DNA of 64,000 nucleotides from contig CM043968.1 of NCBI GenBank assembly GCA_014529385.2, forward strand, positions 21,381,484-21,445,483. The letters are read 5' to 3'. This stretch comes from Adiantum capillus-veneris (lineage: Eukaryota; Streptophyta; Polypodiopsida; Polypodiales; Pteridaceae). Positions 35,647-47,511 of this stretch are shown here, in pieces. A program made the position numbers and the translations under genes. Position 1 is the first letter of the stretch; every line of letters starts with the position of its first letter. The notes below the pieces were generated by a model, which was not told where the DNA came from, ran no database searches, and was given only the letters and a program-made list of their open reading frames with translations.

Positions 35647-37222
35647 TGTAACATTTAATGGCCTAAAAACTTGTGTGTAGCGGAAATTAGCATGAACATA
35701 GTGGGCATTTCATTAGAATAGATTCCTAATGAGAATTACAAGAGTGCTTGGGTGGAGAGAGCAACAAAAAGCATAACACCTAGTTAGATAGCATGAACAA
35801 TACTTTCAAAAGAGAGAGAGATTAAGCTATTGACAACAGTTTAGGACCGGATTTGCATGGAGCCGGTCCCCCCTCCAAAAGGCTTTGTATTATGGTTTCT
35901 CCCATCAAGAGAGACATTGTACAATACAATTCTTTGTGTTCCTTCAAGACTAGTTAGTGCAATGAAGATGAAAACTTCATGAACTAAGCATAACACTTAG
36001 CAAACACAACATTAATTATCCCGGTTCTCAGACCCAAGACCTCACACACCTTCGAAGATGGTGAGAGCTATCAGGGTATGAGAGTCGATTGAGAGGAAGA
36101 AGGAGTATCTTACGAGAACAATGTACATCTCCTCACATAATCACTCATATTAGCATAGATTAGCTTAGTAATTAGCTTGGTAGAGGAGATGAGCATGCAT
36201 TGAATCTTGGCTCTTGGTTGGATTTGCATCCACATGCCAAGAGTATGTCGATGTAGGCTTCTATCTCATAAGCTTGGAGTAGGTGATGAGATCTCCATTA
36301 AAGCTTGGGAAGAGATAGTCTTCTTTACTTCTCACATAGACCGTGTGAGAGTGTGTGTGTGATAATGCCTTGCAAAAATCAGCCCCCTCTGTCTCTTGGG
36401 CGAGCCCTCTTGCTATTTTCTCTTGCTATCTCCCCATTGGACCTCCCCAAGTCAAGCCAATGATTATTATGCAGCATAAGTGATAGCCTTATGACATTTG
36501 TCCCCCTTGGCCCTTTTGTGAGAGCTTAAGGTAATTTAATAATTCTAATAAACTCTGATTGGACCCCTTTGACTCCTGGCCAATAGGAATCAGGCAAGCC
36601 ATTGGGCTGCTGAATGCTCATTGGACCACTTGGGAGACTATCCAATAGTCTTCTAGAGGACTTAATTCTCATTGGTTCTTTTATTAAGTGTTTTAAATTA
36701 ATTAAGCTAGATTTACTCTAGCCTAATTCTGATTGGTCCAGCTCCAAGGCCATCCAATAGGAATTGGGTACACCTTGTGGGCATCTGGGCTAGGGAGTTG
36801 ACATGTGTCCCTCATTCCCTTTTTGTCAAGGGAGCTTGTGTGTGTGTGTGTGTGGATTTCTCTCTCATCCCCTACATGAAAGGCTCGCCCTCTCCCAAGT
36901 AGGGATTGCGAAGACTTTTTTGGTACACACACAAAGAATCCAATTTCCCTTTGGACACAACCTTTGAATTTTGGAACCTTAGCATTTTGGAAGTCTTGGT
37001 GGGCTGAACCTTAGGGTCTTTTTAGCCCATTGTTGCACATGGCTCTTTTGCAGATGGCCCCCCCTTTGGATCCCTATTTTCCCTCCTTTGGATCCCTACT
37101 GTGGCTGGTCTGCTAGCTTAACCAATATTCTAGCTTTTTCTCCCCTGGCACTTCCCCATATTAAATGATCAGTTTAACATGAGAAAATCATTTAGGAGAA
37201 TTAGATATTGATTATTATGACA
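35647..37222 (-). repeat. Second Gypsy-1-family LTR (1576 bp), rearranged locus
   Basis: Full-length LTR preceded by GTGAG and followed by GTGGG (one mismatch), so its outer ends look like those of a solo LTR. (TG)9 lies at 36837-36854. The 70-codon frame has a stop here. Confidence 0.9.
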
Positions 37223-37811
37223 GTGGGATGGAGAATTTAAATAATCTGAAGGTTTGTCTCCATTCCACCAATGATGTCAGTGTCGTGATGCTGTACATCC
37301 GTAGGGAGAAACTTAAAGAAGATACCACTTCCTAGATGTGCTCAGCTTTCATACCAATTGTTAGCAGTTGTCATTGGACTACCGTGGTTGAGATGTATGC
37401 CTAATGACGTGATTTAGTGATGCATGGTTGACAATAATTGAGGTTGGCGGCTATGCTTTGAATAATATGCAAGCCAAATGCTATGCCAGACAATGCCCAA
37501 GAGAATTGTATTCCAAATAATGTGCACTTAAGAGTGCAACAAGTGCAAGAACAGGTGGAGCTATATGAGAAAAATGTTACACTTAAGCATTGCCTTGATC
37601 AACATGCGGTTCATTTGAGGAACTTCATGTCCGGGATATTCTTTCAAATGTAGTTAATGTCACCTTTTGCAGTGTATTGATTGTGGGATATGCCTAGCAT
37701 AGTTGTGGCATGGGGAAACTGTTATTTGTTTGGAGCCGAATGTGAAGGGTAGGACTCTCACTAAATGCTTTAAACCATGCTTGTACCTTGAAGGCAAGAG
37801 GCCTTAATTAA
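37223..37811. other. Unassigned sequence
   Basis: No coding family recognised. Weak PPR-like composition near 37640-37800 is not convincing. Confidence 0.4.
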
Positions 37812-38612
37812 CACTAGGTTGGTAATTGGACACTTTTATGTCCTGTTAAGTGACCATTTTCCTTGAATTATGTCAAGAGTTTCAAAATGGATTTTGAGGT
37901 GCTATCTGTCTAGAAAGTTGTCTCATGAGTTGAAAAAAACTCGACATTTTTTTGGAATATCAATTCGATCTTTAACCTTGTCCTTGCACAACATTTCACA
38001 ACCTAAACTGTGTGAAAAAATGGGTCCTGTTTTTGGCATTTTCAACTATTTGCAACTATACCACTCTAGAATTCATGTTTGTGAGGTCTATAATGCTAGA
38101 GAACTATCTTTAGTAGTTCTCAACATGTCCTGATGCTTCTAGAGAGAAATAAATGTTAAAGTTGTAAGTTATGACCAAATTACAAAAATTGTCAAATCCT
38201 GTTTTTTAGCCAATTTTAGCTCTTCTATGATTTTTTCGGTGGCTTTCATGATATCCAAATGCAGTTTTGCTTTTCTATGTCGCATATTGTAACATAAAGC
38301 TAATATTCCTTGAGTTTTGGGGCACCTAATACCATATTTTGCATAGTAGACAACGATGGTTGATTTTTTCAATTATAGAAGAAAACGAAACATTCTAGTA
38401 TATCAAGTATAGATTTTTCAATATTGTTAGTTTATTGTGACAACTACATGCATTTTGTAGGTAGTAACCATATTTTTTCTATGTGTAATAGGCCTTGAAC
38501 TATAACCTCATGAAAGGATTTTACAAAATGAGTGGATCTACTATGGTTTTGGAGGTTTTTTTCAAAACCCTGAAAGGACACTTTTATGTCCTGTTAGGTT
38601 ACCAACCTAGTG
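37812..38612. mobile_element. Non-autonomous CACTA (EnSpm/CMC) element, 801 bp
   Basis: Ends are a perfect 14-bp inverted repeat, CACTAGGTTGGTAA at 37812-37825 and its complement at 38599-38612, flanked by the 3-bp duplication TAA (37809-37811, 38613-38615). CACTA/TAGTG termini with a 3-bp TSD define the CACTA superfamily. The near-palindrome GGACACTTTTATGTCC sits just inside both ends (37828-37843 and 38576-38591), as subterminal transposase sites do. It carries no transposase, so it would need a partner in trans. Confidence 0.85.
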
Positions 38613-38990
38613 TAAATAAAGGTGTTAGGTTGGATGAGAGAATTAACGGCTAGGAGTGTAGGTTGCAATGGGTTATTGGAGAAAGATGTCGTGATCAACA
38701 TTGCCTTGATCATTATGTATGTCAAATGTGGTGCCCTTACGAAAGCACATAAAATGTTTAATGAGATTTCAACTCAAAAGGTCATCTTCTGGAGCGCATT
38801 GGTTGCGAAAAATGCCCAACATGGCTATGGCAAGGAAGCTACAAACACTTTTAAGCGGGTCCGAATTGAGGGCCAATCTATGTTCATTGAGGGGCTCGAG
38901 TGCATGCAGCTATGAGGGCTTGGACAAGCATCGAGAAGACTCCAATATCATGATTGATTGGGAGCCAAGTGATGGCTTGGATTGACTGTC
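38613..38990 (+). pseudogene. Pentatricopeptide-repeat (PPR) protein fragment
   Basis: LEKDVVINIALIIMYVKCGALTKAHKMFNEISTQKVIFWSALVA contains the hallmark PPR helices (normally DxxVxxALIxMYxKCG, then A.xVFxxxxxxxVxSWxALIxGYAQHG). AQHGYGKEATNTFKRVRIEG gives the start of the next repeat. No start codon or remaining array exists and the frame ends at 38915. PPR proteins act in organelle RNA editing and processing; this is a scrap, possibly a retrocopy. Confidence 0.7.
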
Positions 38991-39836
38991 AAAGCTGAAG
39001 CTATTGATTAAGATTTATTCAAAGCTTTATTACCATCATGACGATTGTTAGAGGTTGATTAGACAACGTCTTGTACAATTTATTCCAGTTTTAATGAAAT
39101 AGCACTCATGTTGGGTTCCATTAGCATTTGTCTATCGATATCTGCTGTTTTCTCACTCTTTCACCTCTCACAGCTAGAAGCCCCGTGCCTTCTTGGCTCA
39201 CCTCTTGAACTCATTATCCCCTACACCAGTTTGTTGCACTTTCATAGAATTTCCCCCGTGTAGCACCCCAAGCTTTAGGAAAGTTTTGTTTGGAGCCAAA
39301 CTGGAGCTAGAATTTTGGCATGGACAAGCACAAGCAAAATTTAGGTGTCCCTTGCCACAATTTTCAACACACAACACTTATGAGCCCCCAACCTCAATAT
39401 TTCTACTCATTTGCTATAACCATTCATATACAAGATTAGTATAAATTTGAAGTGGATCGAAATTATGACATATCATGATCATGGGTGTTCCATTTGAAAT
39501 TTGTTCATCCCTTTGTGCTATTGAGTTCTAAGGGGATCCCTTTATACTACATAATCTAGTATCACATCTTCATTGTTTTACAATGCTATGATATACACAT
39601 GCATGCACATGTCAATAGTGCATAGCCATACCTATAGTTATATTGACATACTCAGTTAGGATGTTGCAAGAAAAACAATGGCTGCATAATATAAGTGATG
39701 CAATTTTTAGAGGCAACATGGCTATGAGTGTAGCCTCCAATCCTTTGATAGTCCTGATGTGCCCCCCCCCCCCCCCTCTCTCTCTCTCCCCCTTCCTCAA
39801 ACTGAGCAATTCAATGCAGAATAGTGAAGCGCACAG
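38991..39836. other. Unassigned sequence
   Basis: A C-tract followed by CT repeats (about 39762-39790) is the only distinct feature. Confidence 0.5.
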
Positions 39837-40870
39837 ATAAATTATTTTTGATCATTGTGATCTATGTTGATGACATGATGCACAATAGACCAATGAGGAC
39901 ACATTTATGATTTCAAGGTTTAATTAAATGCCTCTTTTGAAATGTCAAACTTGTTATGCATTTGTATCACTATCTAGGCATATAGTTTAAGCAATCTGAT
40001 AGAGGTATTGCTTTGTAGTAGAAAAAATGCATTGTGCCATTATTGCATATGTTTGGCCTTAAAGACTGCAGGTCTATTTCTACTCATATGGTGACTAATT
40101 TGAATCCAAGTCTTCATGATGTTGGAGTTTACTGTCACCATCCATTAATAGTCTACTGGTTGCCCAAATTATGTAAGCATTACAAGGCTAATTGTTCAGT
40201 GTATAGTCTAAGTGGTGACCAAATTTATGAATAGCCCAAGTTGTATGCATTAGAAGGCAATTAAGGGGTCATTTTTCTAGTGGAGTGGCACTATAAGTCT
40301 TGGGTTGTTTTATTCCAAGCTTCTAAGGAAGTATCATTGCTGCCATACTTACATGTTTTTTGGGACTCAAAGTGGGATAGTTCTATGGCACAAAAATTCC
40401 AATCAATGGCTTTTTCTTCATGATTAGAAGTTTATGCATATCTTGGTTGAGCAAGAAGAAGCGTACAATGGGCACCTCTAGTTGTGAGGCATAACACAAG
40501 GCACCATTCACAATGACAATCATGAAGAACTTGTGCATTGAACAATAATCTACCAGACAACGATAGTCAAAGCGATATGACAGTTTTGATGAACTTGGGC
40601 ATTGAACAACAATTTACCATTAGTATCTTGAATGATAGTCATAGCGATATGGCAATGTTTAGTTTTAGCAAACCCAATATTCCATTGTTGCAAAAATAAA
40701 ATTCATGTGCATTACCATTATGTCAAGGACATATTCTTTGCAAGAGAGGTCAACTTGGCATATGTACCCACACAAGAAAAAAATGATGATCTTCTTGCAG
40801 AGGCTCTTATCTTGTGAGAAGTTTGAAGCTTTTTAGAAGGCTTTGGGCTTAGTCCCCATTGTGGAGTATT
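39837..40870 (+). pseudogene. Copia reverse transcriptase / RNase H relic
   Basis: Matches the nested copia element in order: VIYVDDM (catalytic YVDD kept), YHYLGI, GLKDCRSISTHMVTNLNPSLHD and, at the RNase H end, VHYHYVKDIFFAREVNLAYVPTQE. Many frame changes. Orientation is opposite to the copia at 42011. Confidence 0.75.
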
Positions 40871-40939
40871 CACATAGAATCTAGCACTACCAGAAACATG
40901 AGTACCAAGTCATGTTCCACTGCATCATTACCAAGGGGA

Positions 40940-41290
40940 TTTTTAACCATATAATGGTAGTGATGTGTGTGAACACACAAGATCATCGAGGCACTTTTTA
41001 CACACTAGGAGTATTTTTTTCTCGACTTGTATACATGCTAATCATTCTAGGGCAAGCCTTATCTTTGTATATGTAGCGTAGTACTACTTTGTGTGCAATA
41101 TGCTCTTAAACTTTTCCTTCATCTTCTCCATCTTTGCATGCATTATTGCAACCATATTTTTGGCATACTCCATTTCAACGCCTTTCTTTGTGTTCCCTTT
41201 CTCCAATTGAAAGTAAGTTCTTGGTGTAAAAGGGCACCAAGAGAAGATCTCCAAGTATCTTCTTCATCCATATGTTTAGTTGAATTTCTA
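40940..41290 (+). repeat. Decayed copia LTR
   Basis: The sequence CCATAT...GGTAGTGATGTGTGTGAA (40950-40970) and following blocks match the copia LTR at 42011-42237 in reverse complement, placed where the 3' LTR of the relic should be. Confidence 0.6.
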
Positions 41291-41330
41291 AATCATTGAA
41301 AAAAAATTTAGGAGGATATGTAAGATTGCT

Positions 41331-42005
41331 CAACTATCCACCACGGTCCTTTCTTTAATCCATGATCCACACTACTGGCTTCGGTAACCTCCTCAAGTAG
41401 AAGTAACAAATTGTCATTTGGGAAGCCTTGAGAACCTCCCTCTCCATCTACACAACTAACTGATCTACCCCTCAAATCAACTTTCTTCTTCCTACTTTAT
41501 AGTCCTTTTTAGAATGTATATACTTTGAACAACAATAATAGATACTAGAGCCATGATAGCATCTATGTCTACCTCTTCCTTTTACTCTTCCTCTACAATA
41601 TTGGCCTCCTCTTCCATTAGAGAAGAGGTTACCTTCATACGAGTGTTGATCATTGCTGTGGTTGTGTTGATGTCTTCCTTAAGTGTTGATCCTTCATCTT
41701 CCTATTGTTGAGAATATGGGTTCTTCAATGGCACTTGTAGAATTTCTCTTTGGCCTCTTCTTTATGGACGCGTGCTTTTGATCTTCATCTCTAAGAATCT
41801 TCTCGATCTCATGAAGGAGTTTTTCTCTAAGAAATTGACAAGCCCTTGAACAAGTCCCTCATAATCTTCCCTTAAATCATGAATGATAATGTTGGCGAGC
41901 TCATTGTCTAACATCTTGCTTCCAAGAGCATCATCTTTAAATACCCCCTTCCAATGGGTAGAGTGATTTCTCTTTTCTTTTAGTAGGTTGATTCTCCATG
42001 ATGTG
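41331..42005 (-). pseudogene. Copia gag relic of another family
   Basis: Minus-strand sequence gives HDLREDYEGLVQGLVNF and RRFLEMKIKSTR (gag capsid-like), then a Gly/Arg-rich linker and a degenerate zinc knuckle (YYCCSKYIHSKKD, the usual CYYCGKxGHxKxxC). The nested copia element inserted into the upstream end of this relic (TSD AGAAA). Confidence 0.6.
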
Positions 42006-42010
42006 AGAAA
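42006..42010. repeat. Target-site duplication AGAAA, left copy (copia)
   Basis: Repeated at 57840-57844, beyond the other copia LTR 15.8 kb away. It defines the true limits of the element. Confidence 0.9.
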
Positions 42011-42237
42011 CGTTGGAATTAGGGTTGCAGAGAAACGCACACAGCTTGGAGGAGATGAAGGAAGCTCAAGGCACACAATAGAGAGTGTGTTACTTAGTAT
42101 GCAATGGAAAGACAGATAGCCCTAGAGTGATGGGCGTATATACAATGCTCGGGGGAAAAAACCTCCTAAAGAGGGAAAAAATGCCCCGGCGGTCCTAGTG
42201 TGTTCACACACATCACTACCACATGTATATGGTAACA
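42011..42237 (-). repeat. Copia 3' LTR (227 bp)
   Basis: Plus-strand ends CGTTGGAATT...GGTAACA. The first base was probably T, which would restore the TGTT/AACA inverted ends seen in the other LTR. Confidence 0.9.
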
Positions 42238-42250
42238 AATCCCCCCTGGA
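42238..42250 (-). other. Copia polypurine tract
   Basis: On the minus strand CCAGGGGGGATT abuts the 3' LTR, the expected plus-strand primer site. Confidence 0.75.
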
Positions 42251-42312
42251 GTGATGCGGTGAAGGAGAGCTAGCACATGAGTAAAGGGAAGTGCCATGCC
42301 CTGAGGACACAA

Positions 42313-42738
42313 TCAGTCCACAAAGGGGAGTAAGCCCAAAGCTTTGCTGAAAGCTTCAAGCTTCTCACGAGACAATGCCTTTGTGAAAAGATCTACAAGG
42401 TTGTCCTGTGTTGGCACATAAGCCAAGATGATCTCTCTTGCTGAGAGCCTCTCCCTGACATAGTGGTAATGCACCTCAATGTGCTTTGTGCGAGCATGAA
42501 AAACTCGGTTCCTCGCAACTGCCAATGCACTCTGACTGTCAGTGTAGATTGTGTTGGCAGTGTCCTGTCTAACACCCAAATCAGCCATAAGGCGTCTGAG
42601 CCATACACACTCAACCGTAGCTGTGAAGACTGCCCTGTACTCAACCTCACAACTCGAAGTGGCCACAATAGGTTGCTTCTTGCTCAACCATGATATACAT
42701 GAACTGCCAAGCATGAAACAAAAACTACTTGTGGACAC
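42313..42738 (-). pseudogene. Copia RNase H
   Basis: SCISWLSKKQPIVATSSCEVEYRA is the start of the copia RNase H (normally DWAG...SWxSKKQ). It continues with SALAVARNRVFHARTKHIEV, HYHYVRE and VDLFTKALS, ending at 42313. The first catalytic region is upstream in another frame, so the polyprotein is broken, but this block itself is open to its natural end. Confidence 0.85.
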
Positions 42739-43595
42739 TCACGTGTCAAAACAACCAGCCCAATCTGAGTCCAAAAAAGCATGTAAGTCTGGCGGCAGTG
42801 ATCCCCCCTTGGGATAAAACAAGCCAAGATGTAAAGTGCCACTAAGGTAGCGGAAAATCTTCTTGATAGCCTACCAATGCTTAGACCTTGGGCTATGCAT
42901 AAATCTGCTGACTGTGAGACTGCAAATTGAATATCCGGCCTCGTGTTGCATACATAAATGAGGCAGCCAATAGCAGTTTGGTAAAGAGTGACATCAGCAG
43001 GATTGCCAGCATCATGTAGACTCAACTTCAAACCTGTTTCCATGGGAGTGGCAATAGGCTTGCAGTCCTCAAGTCCAAACTTACATAGCAATGTCTCTAC
43101 GTAACTTTTCTGACACAAGGCAATACCGCCATCACACTGCTTAAACTGTATACCCAAGTAATGATGCAACAGTCCCAAATCTTTCATCTTGAAAGTAGCA
43201 TTCAAATCAGCCTTAAATTCAGCAATATGTCTCTCATTTGGTCGAGTGATCAGCAAATCATCAACATAAAGAACCACAATGAGAAGTACATCACCCTCAC
43301 ACTTTACATACAATGTGCTTTCTGTTGGACTGTTATGAAAGCCTTCTTTAACCAAATGAGTGTCAGTTTTCTCGTACCAAGCACGAGGAGATTGCTTCAA
43401 CCCATACAAAGCCTTCTTACATTTGCACACTTTGTCCTCTTGTCCTTTTATGACAAAACCGCGAGGTTGCGTTAGATAAACTTCCTCAAATATGTCACCA
43501 TATTCAAGAAAGCAGTAACAATGTCTGATTGATGTACATCCCAACCAAAATGAGCCGCCAATGCACATAGAAAACGCACAGTAGTCATACGACAA
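42739..43595 (-). pseudogene. Copia reverse transcriptase, C-terminal part
   Basis: KALYGLKQSPRAWYEK, VVLYVDDLLITRPNE (catalytic YVDD) and KDLGLLHHYLGIQF are typical. A frame change near 43490 separates it from the N-terminal part; another near 42890 follows GCLIYVCNTRPDIQFAVSQ. Confidence 0.9.
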
Positions 43596-44908
43596 GTGGG
43601 AGCAAAAGTCTCTTCATAATCTATACATTTTTGCGGTGCATAACCCTTTGCAACAAGTTGAGCCTTATGGCGATCGATCTCACCATCCGGCTTGCGTTTC
43701 AACTTGTAAACCCACTTCGTACGAATGGCCTTTTTGCCAGGAGGAAAATCACATAAAGTCCATGTGTCATTTTCTATAAGTGAATCATATTTTGATTGCA
43801 TGGCAGCCATCCAATTTTTTGAATTCTGTGCTTCCTCAAAAGACAGAGGCTTCTCAACATCATGTAAGCTAGACACAGCCAAAGCATAACAATCTGATGC
43901 ATAAGATGCATGGCAAGAGCCTGAACGAGTACGACTAGACAAAGGTGTATCCAATTTACTATCACGCAAAGTGTGCACCAGCCATTTTGGCATACCTCTA
44001 GCCTGCTCATTTTCAGCCCTTTCCTCATCAAGTACATCATGTACATCTACATCACTAATAGACTGATCTAGAACATTTTCAGAAAACCCCATAGGTTGTA
44101 CATTTGCCTCATTGGAAATTACATTCGTATTTCCACCACTGAAAAGAGGCAACAAAGTGTCATAAATGTCTTGTGAGCTTACATTGCTGTCTCTAGTACA
44201 TGACAGTAAGGGCTGAATAGAATCTTCCACAAATACTACATCCCGTGAAACCAGAATACGCTTTGTTTGCGGATGATATAACCTGTAACCTTTGCTGTCA
44301 ACACTATAAACAACAAAAATACATTTGACAACGTTATCATCCAATTTTATGCGCTGTGTTTGTGGCACCAAAGCATATGCCAAACAGCCAAAAACACGCA
44401 TGTGCTCAATAGAAGGCTTTCTATCACGCCATGCTTCATATGGAGTAATAGACTGCAAAGCTTTCGTACGACACCTGTTAAGTACATAAGTGGCACACAT
44501 GATGGCCTCAAGCCAAAAAGAATGCGACAAAGCTTGACTTTTGACCATACATCGTGCCATTTCCGTCAGTGACCTGTTTTTCCTCTCAGCAACATCATTT
44601 TGCTGAGGTGTATAAGGCACTGTACATTGGTGTTTTATCCCACTACTAGGCAAAAATGCATTAAATTTATGAGACATATACTGCCGCCCTCGGTCGGAAC
44701 GGAGGGTGCCCATAGTACATTTCGAGACATTTTCAGCCATAGTCAGAAATTGTTTGAAGCACATAAAAGCTTCGGACTTCGCTTTAAGCGGAAATACCCA
44801 TGCATGCCTAGAGTAATCATCAATGAAAGTCACGAAGTAAAGGTAATTGCCCAAGGACGGAGTTTGCATGGGCCCACAAACATCACTATGCACAAGCTGC
44901 AGCTGCAT
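43472..44908 (-). pseudogene. Copia integrase core and reverse transcriptase N-terminus
   Basis: 478 open codons. The integrase DDE core is visible as LVHSDVCGPM (first Asp, residue 9), LRSDRGRQYMS (second Asp) and PQQNDVAERKNRSL (Glu). Downstream come SFWLEA, RVFGCLAYALVP, an acidic linker, then the reverse-transcriptase start NWMAAMQSKYDSLIENDTW and GEIDRHKAQLVAKGYA. It ends by frameshift at 43472 after DIVTAFLN. Codons are in good condition, so this part decayed recently. Confidence 0.9.
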
Positions 44909-45508
44909 GTGGCCCGAACTGAACCATCCTCTGGAAACTTAGAGCACTGCATCTTACCCAAAATACAGCCTTCACAAATATGTTTGACAGGTGCTTCAAG
45001 AGGCGGCAAAGAAGCAACCATATTAGATTTTTGCAAACGTAGCAAACTGGCAAAATTCAGATGCCAAAACGTGCATGCCAAAGTTTTGCATCTGAAATAG
45101 CCCTTGAATCTACAACAACATTTGCAAAATTTTGTCCACACTTGTCATACAAAGTGAGCCTATACAGCCCACGGCACAAAAGGCCAGATGCAACAATTTC
45201 ATCACCGAAACTGAGATCATGAACTGTACATCTGTCATCCCAGGTAGAGCAAGTCCGGATATAGAGAAGAGATTCTTCTTGATCACAGGTACATAAAGTG
45301 CATCAATAAGTGTGAAGGAATTGCCATTGGCAGCAGTAAGCACAATCGTTCCAACTCCCTGAACCGGATAAGAGGCATTGTTGGCCCAAGTGACTGAATT
45401 CCCATGAGGGACAGACTCGAGAGAGGTAAACAATTCACGATGTGAGGTAATGTGCTTCGTAGCACCACTGTCGAAATACCACACATCTGAATCTGTAGCA
45501 ACTGACAA
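44830..45508 (-). pseudogene. Copia protease and GAG-pre-integrase
   Basis: WYFDSGATKHIT carries the protease DSG active site. GTIVLTAANGNSFTL and LYVPVIKKNLFSIS follow as usual. A frame change near 45247 leads to the GAG-pre-integrase finger in a further frame (FWHLNFASLL...ICEGCILGKM, at 45141-44830). Confidence 0.85.
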
Positions 45509-45532
45509 GCATGCATCATGGACAACAAGATT

Positions 45533-45909
45533 TTAATTGCACTCTGCGCTAAAAGCCCATTCTGCATCAACATCAGCAACACAGTCTCCTTTCACAGAAG
45601 ATTCAACAATGGCTACATTTGTAGTGGAACCACTCGCTTTCTTCCTAGCCTCTTTGGCCTTCAACTGAGGACACGACTTGATCAAGTGATCATTAGCTTT
45701 ACAATAATAACAACGCGTCTTCTTTTTGCCCTTATCACCAGAATTGCTAGACGAAGTGCTGCCAGCAGAAGCATTAGGAACCGAAGTTTTGCCACTCGCA
45801 GGAGAACCATAAGAAGTGGCTGCATTGTTGTTACCACCCTTGCTTTGAGAAGCAATAAAAGCCTGTTCAACTGCACGCTGTCTAGTCCTGTTTTTTCTGG
45901 AAAGTGACT
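45533..45909 (-). pseudogene. gag: Copia gag C-terminal part with zinc knuckle
   Basis: Continuation of the gag at 54641-55289, separated by Gypsy-2. It holds KNRTRQRAVEQAF, a Ser/Gly/Asn-rich linker, KGKKK and the zinc knuckle CYYCKANDHLIKSC (CX2CX4HX4C), then WAFSAECN and a TAA at 45533-45535. The same frame continues into the protease after that single stop. Confidence 0.85.
45905..45909. repeat. Target-site duplication TGACT, left copy (Gypsy-2)
   Basis: Repeated at 54636-54640. Deleting the element and one copy restores the copia gag frame exactly. Confidence 0.92.
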
Positions 45910-47498
45910 TGTCATAATAATCAATATCTAATTCTCCTAAATGATTTTCTCATGTTAAACTGATCATTTAATATGGGGAAGTGCCAAGGGAGAAAAAGCT
46001 ATAATATTGGTTAAGCTAGCAGACCGGCCACAGTAGGGATCCCAAGGAGGGAAAATAGGGATCCAAAGGGGGGGTCATCTGCAAAAGATCCATGTGCAAC
46101 AATGGGCTAAAAAGACCCTAAGGTTTAGCCCATTAAGACTTCCAAAATGCTAAGGTTCCAAAATTCAAAGGTTGTGTCCAAAGGTCAACCATGGGGGAAT
46201 TGGATGCTTTGTGTGTGTCCCAAAAGTCTTTACAAATCCCTACATAGGAGGGGGCAAGCCTTGCTTGTAGGGGATGAGAGAGAAAGTCACACACACACAC
46301 AAGCTCCCTTTACACAAAGGGAATTAGGGACACATGTCAGCTCCCTAGACCAGATGCCCACAAGGTGTACCCAATTCCTATTGGATGGCCTTGGAGCTGG
46401 ACCAATGAGAATTAGGCTAGAGTAAATCTAGTTTAATTAATTTAAAAATAGTTAATAAAAGAACCAATGAGAATAAAGTCCTTTAGAAGACTATTGGACA
46501 GTCTCCCAAGGGGTCCAATGAGCATTCAACATCCCAATGGCTTGCCTGATTCCTATTGGCCAGAAGGCAAAGGGGTCCAATGAGAGTTTAGTTGAATTAT
46601 TAAATCACCTAAAGATCTTACAAAAGGGGAAAGGGGGACACATGTCAGAAGGCTATCACTTATGCTGCTTAATTGTCATTGGCTAGCCCTAGGGAGGTCC
46701 AATGAGAGTAGAGCATGAGCAAATAGCAAGAGGGGTTGACCAAGAGAGAGAGGGGGCTGATTTTTGCAAGGCATTATCACACACACACTCACACAATCTC
46801 ATGTGTGAAGTAAAGAAGACTCTCTCTCCTTCTCAAGCTTTAATGGAAAGCTTATCACCTACTCCAAGCTTGTGAGAAGGGAGGCCTACACCAACAACTC
46901 TTGGCTTTGTGATGCAAATCCAACCAAGATCCAAGCTTCAATGCATGCTCATCTCCTCTTCCATACTAATTCCTAAGCTAAGCTATGCTAATATGAGTGA
47001 TTATGTGAGGAGATGTACATCTTTCTCGTAAGAATACTCATTCTTCCTCTCAATCTACTCTCATACCCTGCTAGCTCTCACCATCTTCGAAGGTGTGTGA
47101 GGTCTTAGGTCTGAGACCGGGGAGAAGTAATGTTGTGTTTGATAAGTGTTTTGCTTGGTGCATGAGGCTTTCATCTTCATTGCACTAGCTAGTCTTGAAG
47201 GAACACAAAGAATTGTATTGTACAATGTCTCTCTTGATGGGAGAAATCGTAATACAAAGCCTTTTGGAGGGGGGACCGGCTCCATGAAAATCCGGTCCTG
47301 AACTGTTGTCAATAGCTTAATTTCTCTCTCTTTTGAAAGTATTGTTCATGCTATCTAACTAGGTGTTATGCCTTTTGTTGTTCTCTCCACCCAAGCACTC
47401 TTGTAATTTCTCATTATGAATCTATTCTAATGCCAAATGCCCACTATGTTCATGCTAATTTCCGCTACACACAAGTTTTTAGGCCATTAAATGTTACA
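45910..47498 (+). repeat. Gypsy-2 5' LTR (1589 bp)
   Basis: Ends TGTCATAATAATC...GTTACA. (CA)7 at 46288-46301. The four ATTGG/CCAAT pairs (about 46381-46705) are kept. The 70-codon frame has lost its ATG and gained a stop. Confidence 0.93.
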
Positions 47499-47499
47499 T

Positions 47500-47511
47500 T
47501 GGTATCAAAAC
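47500..47511 (+). other. Gypsy-2 primer-binding site (two mismatches)
   Basis: TGGTATCAAAAC, one base after the LTR; Gypsy-1 has TGGTATCAGAGC. Confidence 0.8.

Noticed and set aside
38613-38990. Functional PPR gene
   Set aside because: Only one and a half repeats remain, with no start and an early stop.
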